64,000 bases of DNA from Pseudomonas citrullilanati (GCF_030580855.1 NZ_JAUQOP010000009.1:1-64000); one strand, 5' to 3'; shown: positions 10,572 through 21,194, counted from the first letter of the stretch. The notes: generated by a model not told the origin, from the letters alone. Made by a program: numbers and translations.

Positions 10572-10784
10572 ATGTCTAATCGCCAAACCGGCACCGTTAA
10601 ATGGTTCAACGATGAAAAAGGCTTCGGCTTCATCACTCCTCAAGGTGGCGGTGACGACCTGTTCGTACACTTCAAAGCTATCGAAAGCGACGGTTTCAAA
10701 AGCCTGAAAGAAGGCCAGACCGTTTCCTTCGTGGCTGAGAAAGGCCAAAAGGGTATGCAAGCTGCACAAGTTCGCCCAGAGTAA
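10572..10784 (+). CDS. Cold-shock family protein (CspA-like)
   Basis: The 70-residue OB-fold single-strand RNA/DNA-binding protein melts RNA structure. RNP1 (KGFGFI, residues 16-21) and RNP2 (LFVHF, about 30-34) are intact. The ATG at 10572 follows TTGGAG with good spacing. The 5' untranslated region is probably about 60 bases or longer (a possible -10 TATGAT lies at 10498-10503). Whether it responds to cold cannot be told from sequence. Confidence 0.95.
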   Translation: MSNRQTGTVKWFNDEKGFGFITPQGGGDDLFVHFKAIESDGFKSLKEGQTVSFVAEKGQKGMQAAQVRPE

Positions 10785-10799
10785 TTTCTCGGCGCGCTA

Positions 10800-10830
10800 A
10801 AAAAACCCCGTCCATGTGACGGGGTTTTTT
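10800..10830 (+). terminator. Rho-independent terminator of the csp gene
   Basis: CCCCGTC (10806-10812) and GACGGGG (10818-10824) form the stem, flanked by A-rich sequence on the left and six Ts on the right. It also reads as a terminator for the converging minus-strand gene. Confidence 0.93.
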
Positions 10831-10853
10831 ATGGGCGATGGTAAATCCGACGC

Positions 10854-11168
10854 TTAGCCGCAGTTCACCCGATTGACCACCAGCTTGGCATCGGTCGTGA
10901 GGTTCAAGCGGTCAGAGCGGTACTCGAGTGTCACCAGGTCATTGGGCTTGAGAATGCGGGCGTTCTGCGCGCCGGCACGGGTACGCGCCTGCTCAAGCAA
11001 TTGCGGCGAGGCCTGCTTGCCAATGGCGAATTCAGCACCTTTTGCGTCACAGCGGCCATCACCGGCCTCGGCGGCCACCGGGTCGGGCGTCGACTCGGAC
11101 GTGCTGCTGCAACCGCCCAAGAGTGCGACGACCAGCAAAGTACTCAATGACGCGAGCTTCCAAGGCAT
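10854..11168 (-). CDS. I78-family peptidase inhibitor-like lipoprotein
   Basis: This 104-residue protein has a lipoprotein signal ending LLGGC, with the lipidated cysteine at residue 20. After a short linker the domain runs CDAKGAEFAIGKQASPQLLE ... ARILKPNDLVTLEYRSDRLN ... VNRVNCG, the pattern of the small I78 elastase/subtilisin-inhibitor family common in pseudomonads. It probably sits on an envelope membrane and protects against proteases. The inhibitory role is family knowledge only. Confidence 0.75.
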   Translation of the reverse strand: MPWKLASLSTLLVVALLGGCSSTSESTPDPVAAEAGDGRCDAKGAEFAIGKQASPQLLEQARTRAGAQNARILKPNDLVTLEYRSDRLNLTTDAKLVVNRVNCG

Positions 11169-11331
11169 GAAGCCTCCTTTCTTGATAAATAAACAGAGAA
11201 CGTGCGACAGCCTAAACGGCGCTTTGGTTTCAACACCGGCCCTATCGGCCTGCCCACCTTCGGAAAACCGGCAGTTTGCCTGAGCCGGACGCGCCGTTCA
11301 GCGCTCAATCGTGACTGAATATGAACGCAGC

Positions 11332-11637
11332 TCAATAAACGTCGATGTAGTCGTAGGGTGGATTCGGCCAGTTGTCTTTCAGCGCATTGTAGATCTGCAT
11401 CACCCAGACCTCGTCACTGGCAGCGACCCGCCCGACGTACCCGGAGCCCTTCGCCCAGGTTTCGAGGCGAAACAGCAGGCCACCGATATCGGTGCCACCG
11501 ACCACACCCGACGACAGGTAGGCAATGCCGGCCTTGGTCACCCGCAGTTGGGTATGTTCGTCGTCACTGGCTGACGCCAGCAATTGGCGGACCGCCTCCA
11601 AGGTCAGGCCACCCGGCGCGTTCAAATCGATCTGCAC
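11332..11637 (-). CDS. Conserved hypothetical protein
   Basis: A 101-residue acidic soluble protein. It has no signal peptide and no motif I can name. The helical N-half (LTLEAVRQLLASASDDEHTQ) is followed by a strand-rich centre and a C-terminus rich in aromatic residues (NPPYDYIDVY). It is a single-gene unit between the I78-like gene and a small plus-strand gene. Confidence 0.6.
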   Translation of the reverse strand: MQIDLNAPGGLTLEAVRQLLASASDDEHTQLRVTKAGIAYLSSGVVGGTDIGGLLFRLETWAKGSGYVGRVAASDEVWVMQIYNALKDNWPNPPYDYIDVY

Positions 11638-11765
11638 TGCGACTCTCCCTGAAAAAAATCAAAGCACGAGTGTCGCACAGCCCTGCCCTGATGCCTAAGT
11701 CGCAGTGCCAAACCCGGGGTAAAAATGCTTAACTCAGCCCATGACCGTCCAACGCGAGCCTCACC

Positions 11766-11963
11766 ATGAGTACCCTCAGCATCGAAGCCACCATCAAGGC
11801 CAAATGGTCCGAGGGCCACAGCGCCTATAGCCCGAGCAGCCCGGAAGAACTGGCAATCATCGGCATAGAACTGCTGGTGAAGGAACTGGGCACGGAAGTC
11901 GCCCGTCATTTCATTCAACAGGCGTTCGAGCGGTACCCGAGCATTATTGACGCGGGGGATTGA
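11766..11963 (+). CDS. Small conserved hypothetical protein
   Basis: A 65-residue soluble protein, mostly helical by appearance, with a C-terminal RHFIQQAFERYPSI segment. There is no membrane segment or signal peptide, and I do not recognise a family. It is probably real because it has normal codon use and stands alone between a minus-strand gene and a REP block. The ribosome site is weak. Confidence 0.55.
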   Translation: MSTLSIEATIKAKWSEGHSAYSPSSPEELAIIGIELLVKELGTEVARHFIQQAFERYPSIIDAGD

Positions 11964-11971
11964 GGCGGCCT

Positions 11972-12129
11972 GTGAGGGGCGAGCTTGTTTGCGACGGCGG
12001 TGGGTTAGCCAGTATGGGTTGGCTGGCATGGCCCTATCGCGAGCAGGCTCGCCCCCACAAGGGGATTGGAGTGGCGCAGGAGCTGGGTCGGCTGTCAGGC
12101 CGCTGTCGCGAGCAAGCTCGCTCCCGCAG
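11972..12129. repeat. REP-like palindromic block
   Basis: Several degenerate copies of the GCGAGC(A/G)(A/G)GCTCG core face each other (GGGCGAGCTTGTTTGCGA, TCGCGAGCAGGCTCGCCCCC, TCGCGAGCAAGCTCGCTCCC). It is an intergenic mobile-type repeat of the kind found throughout this window. Confidence 0.75.
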
Positions 12130-12157
12130 CCCGCAGCCCGCAGCCCGCAGCCCGCAG
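12123..12157. repeat. Heptanucleotide tandem repeat (CCCGCAG x5)
   Basis: Five perfect head-to-tail copies of CCCGCAG directly abut the REP block, about 20 bases beyond the stop codon of the nucleoside hydrolase gene. The unit matches the end of the REP sequence, so it probably arose by slippage. Confidence 0.9.
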
Positions 12158-12177
12158 CCCCACAATTCTGACGCCGG

Positions 12178-13206
12178 TTACTTGAGCCGCGCCAGGCGCT
12201 CGGTCAGCAGGTCGAAGAATCCTTGGGCGTCGCCGTTCTCCACCCAGAAGGCGTTCTTCGGCGCTTTCAGGCCGTCGTACCAATCGACGATGGTCTGGCC
12301 GAAAGTCGGCCCCTCGCGGCTGTCGACGACGACGTTGACCGAACGACCGGTGAACAACTGCGGCTTGAGCAGATAGGCAATCACCGTCGCATCGTGCACC
12401 GGGCCGCCGGTCAGGCCGTAATGCTCCATGTCGCCCTTGATGTATTCGTTGAGGATGTCGCCGACGAGTTTGCTGGCATGGTTGTTGACCGCCGCGATCT
12501 GCTTCAGGCGCGCTTCGCTGGTGAGCATCTTGTGGGTCACGTCCAGCGGCAGGTAGGTCAGTTTCACACCACTCTTGGCGACCACTTCGGCCGCCTGGGG
12601 ATCGGCGAACAGATTGAATTCAGCCACCGGCGTGATGTTGCCGCCGTTGAAGTGCGCACCGCCCATGATCACCACTTCCTTGATGCCTTGCACAATCTCA
12701 GGCTCCTGGACCAGCGCCAGCGCCAGGTTGGTCTGCGGGCCGAGCATGGCGATGGTGATGCTGTGGGGCTTGGCGGCCTTGAGCGTGTCGATCAGGTAGT
12801 TGACGGCATTGCCCTTGGCCAGGCCTTTCTTCGGCTCGTGCACGGTGACACCCGACAGGCCTTCCTTGCCATGGATGTTCTCGGCGTAGATTGGCGTGCG
12901 CATCAGCGGCTTCGGCGCCCCGGCGTAGACCGGCACTTCTTCGCGCCCCGCCCATTCCCGGGCCAGGCGAGCGTTGCGCGAGGTCTTGTCCAGGCGCACG
13001 TTGCCGGCGACGGTGGTCAGGGCACGGATGTTCAGTTCCTCCGGCGACGCCAGGGCGAACAGCAGCGCCACCACGTCATCGGCCCCGGGGTCGGTGTCGA
13101 TGATCAGGTCGATTTTTTCCGCCGCATGGGCGCTCGTAGCGGTGATCAGGGACAAAAGCAGCAGGCTCCGGAACAGTTGATGCATTTTCTGGGCATAGCG
13201 GTGCAT
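12178..13206 (-). CDS. Exported nucleoside hydrolase
   Basis: The 342-residue inosine/uridine-preferring nucleoside hydrolase splits ribonucleosides into base and ribose. The calcium-binding DTDPGADD motif follows a signal peptide ending SAHA near residue 28, so the enzyme probably works in the periplasm. Other family parts are VAGN, GPQTNLA, VIMGGAHFNGGN and VHDATVIAYLL. The ATG at 13206 with GGAG upstream is chosen over a longer open frame. As the last gene of the ribose operon it would supply ribose to RbsB; that role is inference from position. Confidence 0.93.
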   Translation of the reverse strand: MHRYAQKMHQLFRSLLLLSLITATSAHAAEKIDLIIDTDPGADDVVALLFALASPEELNIRALTTVAGNVRLDKTSRNARLAREWAGREEVPVYAGAPKPLMRTPIYAENIHGKEGLSGVTVHEPKKGLAKGNAVNYLIDTLKAAKPHSITIAMLGPQTNLALALVQEPEIVQGIKEVVIMGGAHFNGGNITPVAEFNLFADPQAAEVVAKSGVKLTYLPLDVTHKMLTSEARLKQIAAVNNHASKLVGDILNEYIKGDMEHYGLTGGPVHDATVIAYLLKPQLFTGRSVNVVVDSREGPTFGQTIVDWYDGLKAPKNAFWVENGDAQGFFDLLTERLARLK

Positions 13207-13250
13207 GGCGCACTCCTTGTGCAGGGTTGGGAGAACTCGATAACGACAGC

Positions 13251-13655
13251 TTAGAACGTGACCCCGGCGACCAGCACAATGTTGCAGTACGGCGAACATT
13301 CTCCTGTGCGGATGATCGCCCGGGCCTGCCGGCTAAGGACCTTGAACTGTTCATGACTGACCAGCGCCCTGGCACCCAGCGCCCCATCGGCTTGCAGGGC
13401 ATCCAGCGTCGCCAGGGCCGATGGGCGCTTCTCGAGGATTTCCTCGGCCAGGACATGGCTTTCCACCTGCATTTCGCTGAGCACCACGTTCAGGGTGCTG
13501 GCGAAATCCGGAGTGCCATGGGTCAGGGCCAGGTCGATCAACTCGACGCCCGGCGGCACCGGCAGGCCCGCATCACCGATGACCACTTTGTCGCCATGGC
13601 CAAGCGAGGCAATCAATCGTGACAGTGCCACATTCAACAACGGAGTCTTTTTCAT
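13251..13655 (-). CDS. rbsD: D-ribose pyranase
   Basis: RbsD interconverts the pyranose and furanose forms of ribose so that ribokinase receives the furanose. The length of 134 residues is typical. The catalytic His20 and Asp28 lie in [16 protein letters not shown], as in the E. coli enzyme. It overlaps the end of rbsK by 4 bases, indicating translational coupling. Confidence 0.95.
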   Translation of the reverse strand: MKKTPLLNVALSRLIASLGHGDKVVIGDAGLPVPPGVELIDLALTHGTPDFASTLNVVLSEMQVESHVLAEEILEKRPSALATLDALQADGALGARALVSHEQFKVLSRQARAIIRTGECSPYCNIVLVAGVTF

Positions 13656-14566
13656 GCCTTGAACGCCTGTACTTCCTGCAAGGTGGGGATGGAGGGTTGT
13701 GCGCCCGGGCGAGTGACCGACAGGGCCGCGGCAACCTGGCCGAAACGAATCGCCTCGACCTCGCTCTGGCCGTTCGCCAGGGCGGCGGCGAACCCGCCGA
13801 CAAAGGTGTCGCCCGCCGCCGTGGTATCCACCGCCTTGACCCGTGGCGCCGGGAAATGCTCGAAGCTGCTGCCGTTGGCGAACATCAAGCCCTGGGCGCC
13901 GAGCGTCACGATCACTTTGCCGGCCCCCGCGCCCATCAACTGCGTCGCGGCGGCTTCGGCAGTGTCCAGGGAGTCCACCGCCAGCCCGCTGAGGACCGCG
14001 GCTTCGCTTTCGTTGGGGATCAGGTAATCGACGTAGGCGTACCAGTGCGCCGGCAGCGCATGGGAGGCCGGTGCCGGGTTGAGAATGACGATCTTGCCCA
14101 ACTCGCGGCCACGCTTGAGGGCATGCCCCACGGTGGCGTCCGGCACTTCCAGCTGGCAGACGATCACGTCGGCGCCTTGCAGCACCTCATCGAGCCCGTC
14201 CAGGACCGCCGGGGTCAGCGCGCCGTTGGCACCGGCCACGATCACGATCGCATTCTGGCTGCTGTCGTCGACGACGATCAGGGCCACGCCACTGGAGCCG
14301 TCGACCACGCCGACCGCCCGGCAATCGATCCCTTCGTCCAGCAGCGCCCCGCGCAATTGCTCGCCGTAGGCATCGCTGCCGACGCAGCCGACCATGGCCA
14401 CCTGCGCGCCCAAGCGCGCGGCAGCCACCGCCTGGTTGGCGCCCTTGCCACCGGGGATGGTGGCAAACGACTCGCCGATCAGCGTTTCACCGCCACGGGG
14501 CAAGCGCGGCGCCCGGGTCACCAGGTCCATGTTCAGGCTGCCTATTACCACTACTTTTGCTGGCAT
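13652..14566 (-). CDS. rbsK: Ribokinase
   Basis: The 304-residue PfkB-family kinase phosphorylates ribose at O5 with ATP. It shows GSLNMDLV near the N-terminus, the sugar-binding GGKGANQA at residues 39-46, and the catalytic [12 protein letters not shown] near the C-terminus. It lies between rbsR and rbsD in the rbs operon. Confidence 0.96.
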   Translation of the reverse strand: MPAKVVVIGSLNMDLVTRAPRLPRGGETLIGESFATIPGGKGANQAVAAARLGAQVAMVGCVGSDAYGEQLRGALLDEGIDCRAVGVVDGSSGVALIVVDDSSQNAIVIVAGANGALTPAVLDGLDEVLQGADVIVCQLEVPDATVGHALKRGRELGKIVILNPAPASHALPAHWYAYVDYLIPNESEAAVLSGLAVDSLDTAEAAATQLMGAGAGKVIVTLGAQGLMFANGSSFEHFPAPRVKAVDTTAAGDTFVGGFAAALANGQSEVEAIRFGQVAAALSVTRPGAQPSIPTLQEVQAFKA

Positions 14567-14589
14567 ACATCATTACTCATCAATTCGGT

Positions 14590-15609
14590 TCAGCGGTATT
14601 GGGCGAATGCACCGGACAACGGCGCAGTCGACTCTCGCAGGACAATGCTGGGCGTCACGATCCGCTGGTCGGTGGCAAGGCCTGGCGTCGCAATGCGGCG
14701 CAGCAGCACCTCGGCGGCCATTTCGCCCAGTTGCAGGATCGACTGCCCGACAGTGGTCAATGCCGGGTAGACGTAGCGACTCATCTGGATGTCATCGAAA
14801 CCGATCACCGACAGTTCACTGGGCACGCGCACATTGCGTTCGGCGGCGGCGCGCAATACGCCGATGCCGATCATGTCGTTGGCCGCAAAGATCGCGCTGG
14901 GCGGTTGCCGGTCCAGCAACTCGGCCGCCGCACGGTAGCCGCCAGTGCTGGTGAAATCGCTTTCAAGCATGCGCTCGACGGGCCGTTCGATCCCCGCCTC
15001 TTCCAGCGCCCGGCAGTAACCCGCCAGGCGCATCTGCGCCACGCTGGTGTCGGCCGGCCCACCGATGAAGGCGATGTCGCGGTGACCCAGGTCGAGCAGG
15101 TGGCGGGTCGCCAGGTAGGCGCCGTGCTCGTGATCGATGCGCACCAGGTCGGCATCGATGCCATCGAGCCCGCGGTCGACGATCACCATGGGCGTGCGCA
15201 CCCCGGTCAGGCCCTCGACCAGGCCGACATCGCCGCCGGCCGAGGCGACGATCAGGCCGTCGATGCGTTTCTCCAGCAGCACCCGCAGGTAGCTGCGCTG
15301 CTTGTCCGGGTTGTCGTCGGAATTGCACAGGATCACGCAATAGCCATTGCGCTCGCAGTAATCCTCGATACCCCTGGCCAGTTCGGCGAAATAAGGGTTG
15401 AGGCTGTTGGGCACCAGCAGGCCGATGGTCGCCGTGGTCTTGGCCTTGAGCGAACGGGCCACCGCGCTGGGCACGTAGTCCAGGCGCTCGATGGCCGCCT
15501 CGACCTTGCGCCGCACCTCGTCACTGACCGGCCGCGTCTTGTTCACCACGTGGGACACGGTCGTGTAGGAAATCCCCGCGAGCGCCGCCACATCCTTGAT
15601 CGTCGCCAT
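14590..15609 (-). CDS. rbsR: LacI-family ribose operon repressor
   Basis: The 339-residue regulator has a LacI helix-turn-helix at residues 3-24 (IKDVAALAGISYTTVSHVVN), a hinge helix, and a periplasmic-binding-protein-like ligand domain (LLVPNSLNPYFAEL, GFDDIQMSRYVYPALTTV). It lies inside the operon it should control. The perfect palindrome CGCAAACGTTTGCG at the rbsB promoter (19207-19220) is a typical LacI-family site. Ribose as inducer is inferred from context. Confidence 0.93.
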   Translation of the reverse strand: MATIKDVAALAGISYTTVSHVVNKTRPVSDEVRRKVEAAIERLDYVPSAVARSLKAKTTATIGLLVPNSLNPYFAELARGIEDYCERNGYCVILCNSDDNPDKQRSYLRVLLEKRIDGLIVASAGGDVGLVEGLTGVRTPMVIVDRGLDGIDADLVRIDHEHGAYLATRHLLDLGHRDIAFIGGPADTSVAQMRLAGYCRALEEAGIERPVERMLESDFTSTGGYRAAAELLDRQPPSAIFAANDMIGIGVLRAAAERNVRVPSELSVIGFDDIQMSRYVYPALTTVGQSILQLGEMAAEVLLRRIATPGLATDQRIVTPSIVLRESTAPLSGAFAQYR

Positions 15610-15612
15610 GCT

Positions 15613-16586
15613 TCAGCCCCGCCGACTGGCGCGATGGCTGCGATAGGTGTCGAGCACGACCGCCACCACGATCACCGCACCGGTGATGATGCGTTTGGTC
15701 GGCTCGGTGGCGCCGATCTGCGCCAGGCCCGCCGCAAGCACGGAGATGATCAGCACGCCAAAGAACGTGCTGATCACCGAGCCACGCCCGCCCATCAGGC
15801 TGGTGCCGCCAATCACCACGGCCGCGATCACCTGCAGTTCGAGCCCCGATCCGGCGTTCGGGTCGGCGGCCTCCAGGCGCGAAATCTGGAACAGCGCGGC
15901 GACACCCGCCAGCAGGCCCATGAGGCTGAACACCAGGATCTTGTAGGGCTTCGGATTGATGCCCGCCAGGCGCACGGCTTCTTCATTGGTGCCGATCCCA
16001 ATCAAGTAGCGACCGAACACCGTGCGGGTCAGCACGGCCTGGGCCATGAAGATCACCAGCAAGGCGATGATGAACGAAGGCGAAATGCCGAAGGCGATCG
16101 GGTTGGACAACCAGGCGAAGGAATCGCCGATGTAGGCGGTCCGTGAGCCGGTCATCTGGTACGCCAGGCCGCGGGCCATTTCCAGCACGCCGAGGGAGAC
16201 GATGAACGACGGGATCCGCCACGCCACGGTGATCGAGCCGGTGACCGTGCCCGCCAGCGCCGCCACGGCCATGCCGAGGAGGGCCGATGGCCAGACGCTC
16301 CAGCCCCAGCCGAGGACGGCCACGCTGACCGTCGAGGCCGCCAGCGCCAGCACCGACCCTACCGACAGGTCGATGCCGCCGATGATCAGGATGAACGTCA
16401 TGCCCACCGCCAGCACCATGAGGTCCGGGATCTGGTTCGCCAGTGTGCTGAAGGTGTCATAGGACAGGAAATGGCTGCTGAGGGTCGAGAACAGCGCGAC
16501 CATTGCCAGCAACGCGCCGGCCAGGCCCAGGTAGGTGCCCAGGCCATAGAAATTGCCACTCGATTTACCGACGGCGGATACGGTTT

Positions 16587-16590
<4 letters not shown>
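15613..16590 (-). CDS. rbsC: Ribose ABC transporter permease
   Basis: The 325-residue polytopic inner-membrane subunit belongs to the BPD_transp_2 family, with about 8-10 hydrophobic segments. The cytoplasmic loop GRYLIGIGTNEEAVRLAGIN is the ATPase-contact motif of sugar permeases. It overlaps the end of rbsA by 4 bases. Confidence 0.95.
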
Positions 16591-18140
<1,550 letters not shown>

Positions 18141-18196
18141 AAAGACTCTCCATGCGCTCGCCCGGACGGGCGAGCACCACTACATCGCCAGGATGA

Positions 18197-19153
18197 TTAC
18201 TTCGTAACCAGCTCGACCGGCGTTTCGATCACACCGTTGGCACCGCTGTCGACTTTCTCGCCCTTGAGCATCTTCAAGGCCGTCTCAATGCCGAACACCG
18301 CCTGCTTGGCGGCGAACTGGTCGGCCGTGGCCAGGACGCGACCGTCCTTGAGCATCGGCTTGATGGCATTGATGTTGTCGTAGCCGACCACCTGGACCTT
18401 GCCCGCCTTGCCTGCCGCGCGCACGGCCGACACCGCGCCGACCGCCATGCTGTCGTTACCGGCCAGCAGCGCCTTGAGGTTGGGGTATTCGCTGAGCATC
18501 GAAGCGGCGACCTGGTTGCCCTTGTTGATTTCCCAGTCGCCCGATTGCAGGGACACGACCTTGACCTGGGCCGCTTCCATCGCATCCTTGAAGCCGGCGG
18601 TGCGCGCCTGGGCGTTGGTGGTGGTGGAGACACCTTCGATGATGCCGACTTCGTCACCGGCCTTGAGCTGCTTGGCCAGGTATTCGCCGACCAGGCGCGC
18701 GCCCTTGCGGTTGTCCGGGCCTACGAACGGCACGTTGATGTTCTTGCTCTTGACCACGGCCGGATCGAGCTGGTTGTCGATGTTGATGACCGTGATGCCG
18801 GCGTCGACGGCTTTCTTGATCACCGGCACCATCGCCTTGGAATCGGCGGGCGCGATGACCAGCGCATCGACCTTGGAGACGATCATCTGCTCGACGATGC
18901 GAATCTGGTTGGCGGTGTCGGTTTCATCCTTGATCCCGTTGGAGATCAAGTCGAAATCGGCGGAGTGTTCCTTCTGATAAGCCTTGGCGCCGTCTTCCAT
19001 GGTCAGGAAGAATTCGTTGGCCAGGGATTTCATGACCAGGGCGACCTTGGGTTTTTCAGCGGTCTGGGCGAATGCCGAGGAGAGAGGCAGCGTAGCGGAT
19101 GCGGCCGCGAGCATGGCGACAGCGAGTAGGCGTCCAGCGAATGGCAACTTCAT
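18197..19153 (-). CDS. rbsB: Ribose ABC transporter substrate-binding protein
   Basis: The 318-residue periplasmic ribose-binding protein has a signal peptide of about 29 residues (ending SSAFA). The two-lobed sugar-binding fold shows NEFFLTMEDGAKAYQKEH, ADSKAMVPVIKKAVDAGI and the INIDNQLD strand. It is the first gene of the operon; its ATG is about 70 bases downstream of the predicted start of transcription. Confidence 0.95.
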   Translation of the reverse strand: MKLPFAGRLLAVAMLAAASATLPLSSAFAQTAEKPKVALVMKSLANEFFLTMEDGAKAYQKEHSADFDLISNGIKDETDTANQIRIVEQMIVSKVDALVIAPADSKAMVPVIKKAVDAGITVINIDNQLDPAVVKSKNINVPFVGPDNRKGARLVGEYLAKQLKAGDEVGIIEGVSTTTNAQARTAGFKDAMEAAQVKVVSLQSGDWEINKGNQVAASMLSEYPNLKALLAGNDSMAVGAVSAVRAAGKAGKVQVVGYDNINAIKPMLKDGRVLATADQFAAKQAVFGIETALKMLKGEKVDSGANGVIETPVELVTK

Positions 19154-19206
19154 GGGTTCACTCCGATCTTATGATTATTGTGGGCAAATCATCGCACGGA
19201 ACGCCG

Positions 19207-19257
19207 CGCAAACGTTTGCGTGAAGTGAACTATGGTAAGGCTTCGCCGATTTGTCAA
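19207..19257 (-). promoter_or_regulatory. rbs promoter with RbsR operator
   Basis: On the minus strand a perfect -35 TTGACA (19257-19252) is followed by a 17-base spacer and -10 CATAGT (19234-19229). The perfect 14-bp palindrome CGCAAACGTTTGCG at 19207-19220 begins about 9 bases downstream of the -10, covering the start of transcription. This geometry fits repression by the LacI-family RbsR. The remaining sequence up to about 19400 holds no gene. Confidence 0.88.
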
Positions 19258-19434
19258 CGTCGCGGTCGCCGGCGATCACGCCGCTGTATCCAAGGCGCCC
19301 GTTGAAGGTACAGCGCCCAGCCTTTTCTGTCGCGACGGTAAATAAAGATTTTTTTCCTACATCAAAACACCAAAAGCGCTGTCAGACGATTTTCTTGAAT
19401 TTTAAGTAGTTGCGTAAATGCCTACGGTTAAATA

Positions 19435-19450
19435 CTGTATGCACGTACAG
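19435..19450. promoter_or_regulatory. LexA (SOS) box
   Basis: CTGTATGCACGTACAG fits CTGT-N8-ACAG exactly and is close to the Pseudomonas consensus CTGTATAAATATACAG. It overlaps a plausible -10 (TACTGT, 19433-19438) placed 17 bases from TTGCGT (19410-19415), so LexA would block the promoter of the next gene. Confidence 0.85.
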
Positions 19451-19468
19451 CTTAATAAGGATAATCCT

Positions 19469-19717
19469 GTGGCCCCGCCCTCCGCTGCAACTTCCCCTTT
19501 GGACGCCTACGCACGACTCGCCCTTCGCGTCTCGAAAATCATCAACGGCCCCACCGCACAGAAAGCCAAGGCCGCCCTGATCTTCCGCCTTCCCGATGAA
19601 CCGATGGACGAGTGGGAGCGCCTGCTGGAAGAAATCGACGAGAACGACAACGTCACCCTCGCCTATCGCGACGATGGCGGTGTGCAGGTTTTCTGGGTTG
19701 TGCCGAAGGAAGATTGA
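19469..19717 (+). CDS. DUF1654 domain protein
   Basis: The 82-residue soluble protein matches the small Pseudomonas DUF1654 family (YARLALRVSKIINGPTAQKA, then LIFRLPDEPMDEWERLLEEI). The family's function is unknown. A longer frame begins at an ATG at 19418, but that codon lies upstream of the LexA box and promoter. The GTG at 19469, with AAGGA at 19457-19461, is the better start. It is the first gene of an SOS-type transcript with the endonuclease I gene, which begins a few bases after its stop. Confidence 0.82.
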   Translation: MAPPSAATSPLDAYARLALRVSKIINGPTAQKAKAALIFRLPDEPMDEWERLLEEIDENDNVTLAYRDDGGVQVFWVVPKED

Positions 19718-19722
19718 GCGTG

Positions 19723-20412
19723 ATGAGTGTTCGCTGTTTAGCTTTATTGCTGGCGTTTGCCGCCGTGGGCGCGCAGGCCGCTGCGCCGCGTACCTTCAAC
19801 GAGGCCAAGAAGGTCGCCTGGAAACTCTATGCGCCGCAATCCACCGAGTTCTACTGCGGCTGCAAGTACACCGGCAACCGAGTGAACCTGGCGGCTTGCG
19901 GCTACGTGCCGCGCAAGAATGCCAGCCGCGCCGCACGCATCGAGTGGGAGCATATTGTCCCGGCATGGCAGATCGGCCATCAGCGCCAGTGCTGGCAGGA
20001 AGGCGGCCGCAAGCAATGCACCCGCTACGACCCGGTCTACCAGCGGGCCGAGGCCGACCTGCACAACCTGGTGCCGAGCATTGGCGAAGTGAATGGCGAC
20101 CGGAACAATTTCAGTTTCGGCTGGCTGCCCGTGCAGAAGGGCCAGTACGGTTCATGCCTGACCCAGGTGGACTTCAAGGCCAAGAAGGTCATGCCCCGCC
20201 CGTCCATCCGCGGCATGATCGCACGCACTTATTTCTACATGAGCAAGCAGTACGGCCTGCGCCTTTCCAAGCAGGACCGACGCCTGTATGAAGCCTGGGA
20301 CAAGACCTACCCGGTCGAAAGCTGGGAGCGCCAACGCAACCAGAGCGTGGCGTGCGTGATGGGCCACGGGAACGAATTCGTCGGGCCGGTGGACCTGAAG
20401 GCCTGCGGCTGA
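19723..20412 (+). CDS. Endonuclease I family exported nuclease
   Basis: The 229-residue beta-beta-alpha-metal nuclease is of the EndA/Dns type, which cuts DNA outside the cytoplasm. The signal peptide runs to about residue 20 (ending AQAA). The mature enzyme has EWEHIVPAW (metal/catalytic His), DLHNLVPSIGEVNGDRNNF, and eight or more cysteines for disulfides. The ATG at 19723 is chosen; the overlapping GTG at 19720 is equally possible. It starts 2-5 bases after the DUF1654 stop, so it should share the LexA-controlled promoter. Confidence 0.92.
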   Translation: MSVRCLALLLAFAAVGAQAAAPRTFNEAKKVAWKLYAPQSTEFYCGCKYTGNRVNLAACGYVPRKNASRAARIEWEHIVPAWQIGHQRQCWQEGGRKQCTRYDPVYQRAEADLHNLVPSIGEVNGDRNNFSFGWLPVQKGQYGSCLTQVDFKAKKVMPRPSIRGMIARTYFYMSKQYGLRLSKQDRRLYEAWDKTYPVESWERQRNQSVACVMGHGNEFVGPVDLKACG

Positions 20413-20443
20413 CCCCATATTTGTGAACAGCACAAAACCCACA

Positions 20444-20530
20444 GTGGGAGCGGGCTTGCTCGCGAAGGCGGTGTGTCAGGTGACATCATCTTGGCAGATA
20501 CACCGCTATCGCGAGCAGGCTCGCTCCCAC
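20444..20530. repeat. REP-like inverted pair
   Basis: GTGGGAGCGGGCTTGCTCGCGAA at the left faces TCGCGAGCAGGCTCGCTCCCAC at the right, about 40 bases apart. It lies between two converging genes. Confidence 0.85.
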
Positions 20531-20568
20531 AGGTTTTGTGGCTTGACTGACTTGTTTGCGCTACCCGA

Positions 20569-20955
20569 TCACTGGGCCGCCGGGTAATCGACGACCTGGG
20601 TCTCGATGTTGCGTTTCTTCGCCCGCACCAGCGCCGCCGTGATCTGTTCCTGCTTGGCCTCGGCTTCGGCCTGGGAAGCCAGGGGCCCCACCAACACCCG
20701 CTCCTTGCCATTTTCCCGCACCACGGTCGACATGAAGCTGTGCTCGATGAGCCATCCGGTCAGGTCGCTGATCGCTTGCGGGGTCTCGCCTCGCACCTCG
20801 ACGGCCCATTGCGGCGCGGCAGCGGCGGCCGGTACGGAAGTCGCGGCCGGTTTCGGCTTCGGTGTCTCGGCGTCACGCCCTTCACCGCACCCAGCCAGCA
20901 TCAATACCGCGATAACCCAAGCCAATTTGCGCACAACGTTTCCCCTGGAAGACAT
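20569..20955 (-). CDS. SPOR-domain lipoprotein
   Basis: The 128-residue protein has a lipobox LMLAGC with lipidated cysteine 23, a Pro/Ala-rich linker (about 30-47), and a C-terminal domain with WAVEVRGETPQAISDLTGWL ... ERVLVGPLASQAEAEAKQEQ, the pattern of SPOR domains that bind denuded peptidoglycan at division sites. The SPOR fold is a good match but short. A role in septal peptidoglycan is inferred from the domain. Confidence 0.78.
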   Translation of the reverse strand: MSSRGNVVRKLAWVIAVLMLAGCGEGRDAETPKPKPAATSVPAAAAAPQWAVEVRGETPQAISDLTGWLIEHSFMSTVVRENGKERVLVGPLASQAEAEAKQEQITAALVRAKKRNIETQVVDYPAAQ

Positions 20956-21194
20956 GAGGCGTGGATTTTAACACTCACATCCGCCAAGAACCCCGCGAAC
21001 GACGCTCAAAACACGAGAATCCTGCCCGACGTCTCTGTATAGTCGCACCCTGGGAATTCGCTCTGGGAATTAATGCTACGTCTGCACGTCAGAAAGAGGC
21101 ACCCACAGTGTGACACTTAGCACTAATCTATAAGCAGTACCGACATCTGCACTGTCTGAATCAGGTGCCCTATAAAGCAATCAAGGAGAACACC

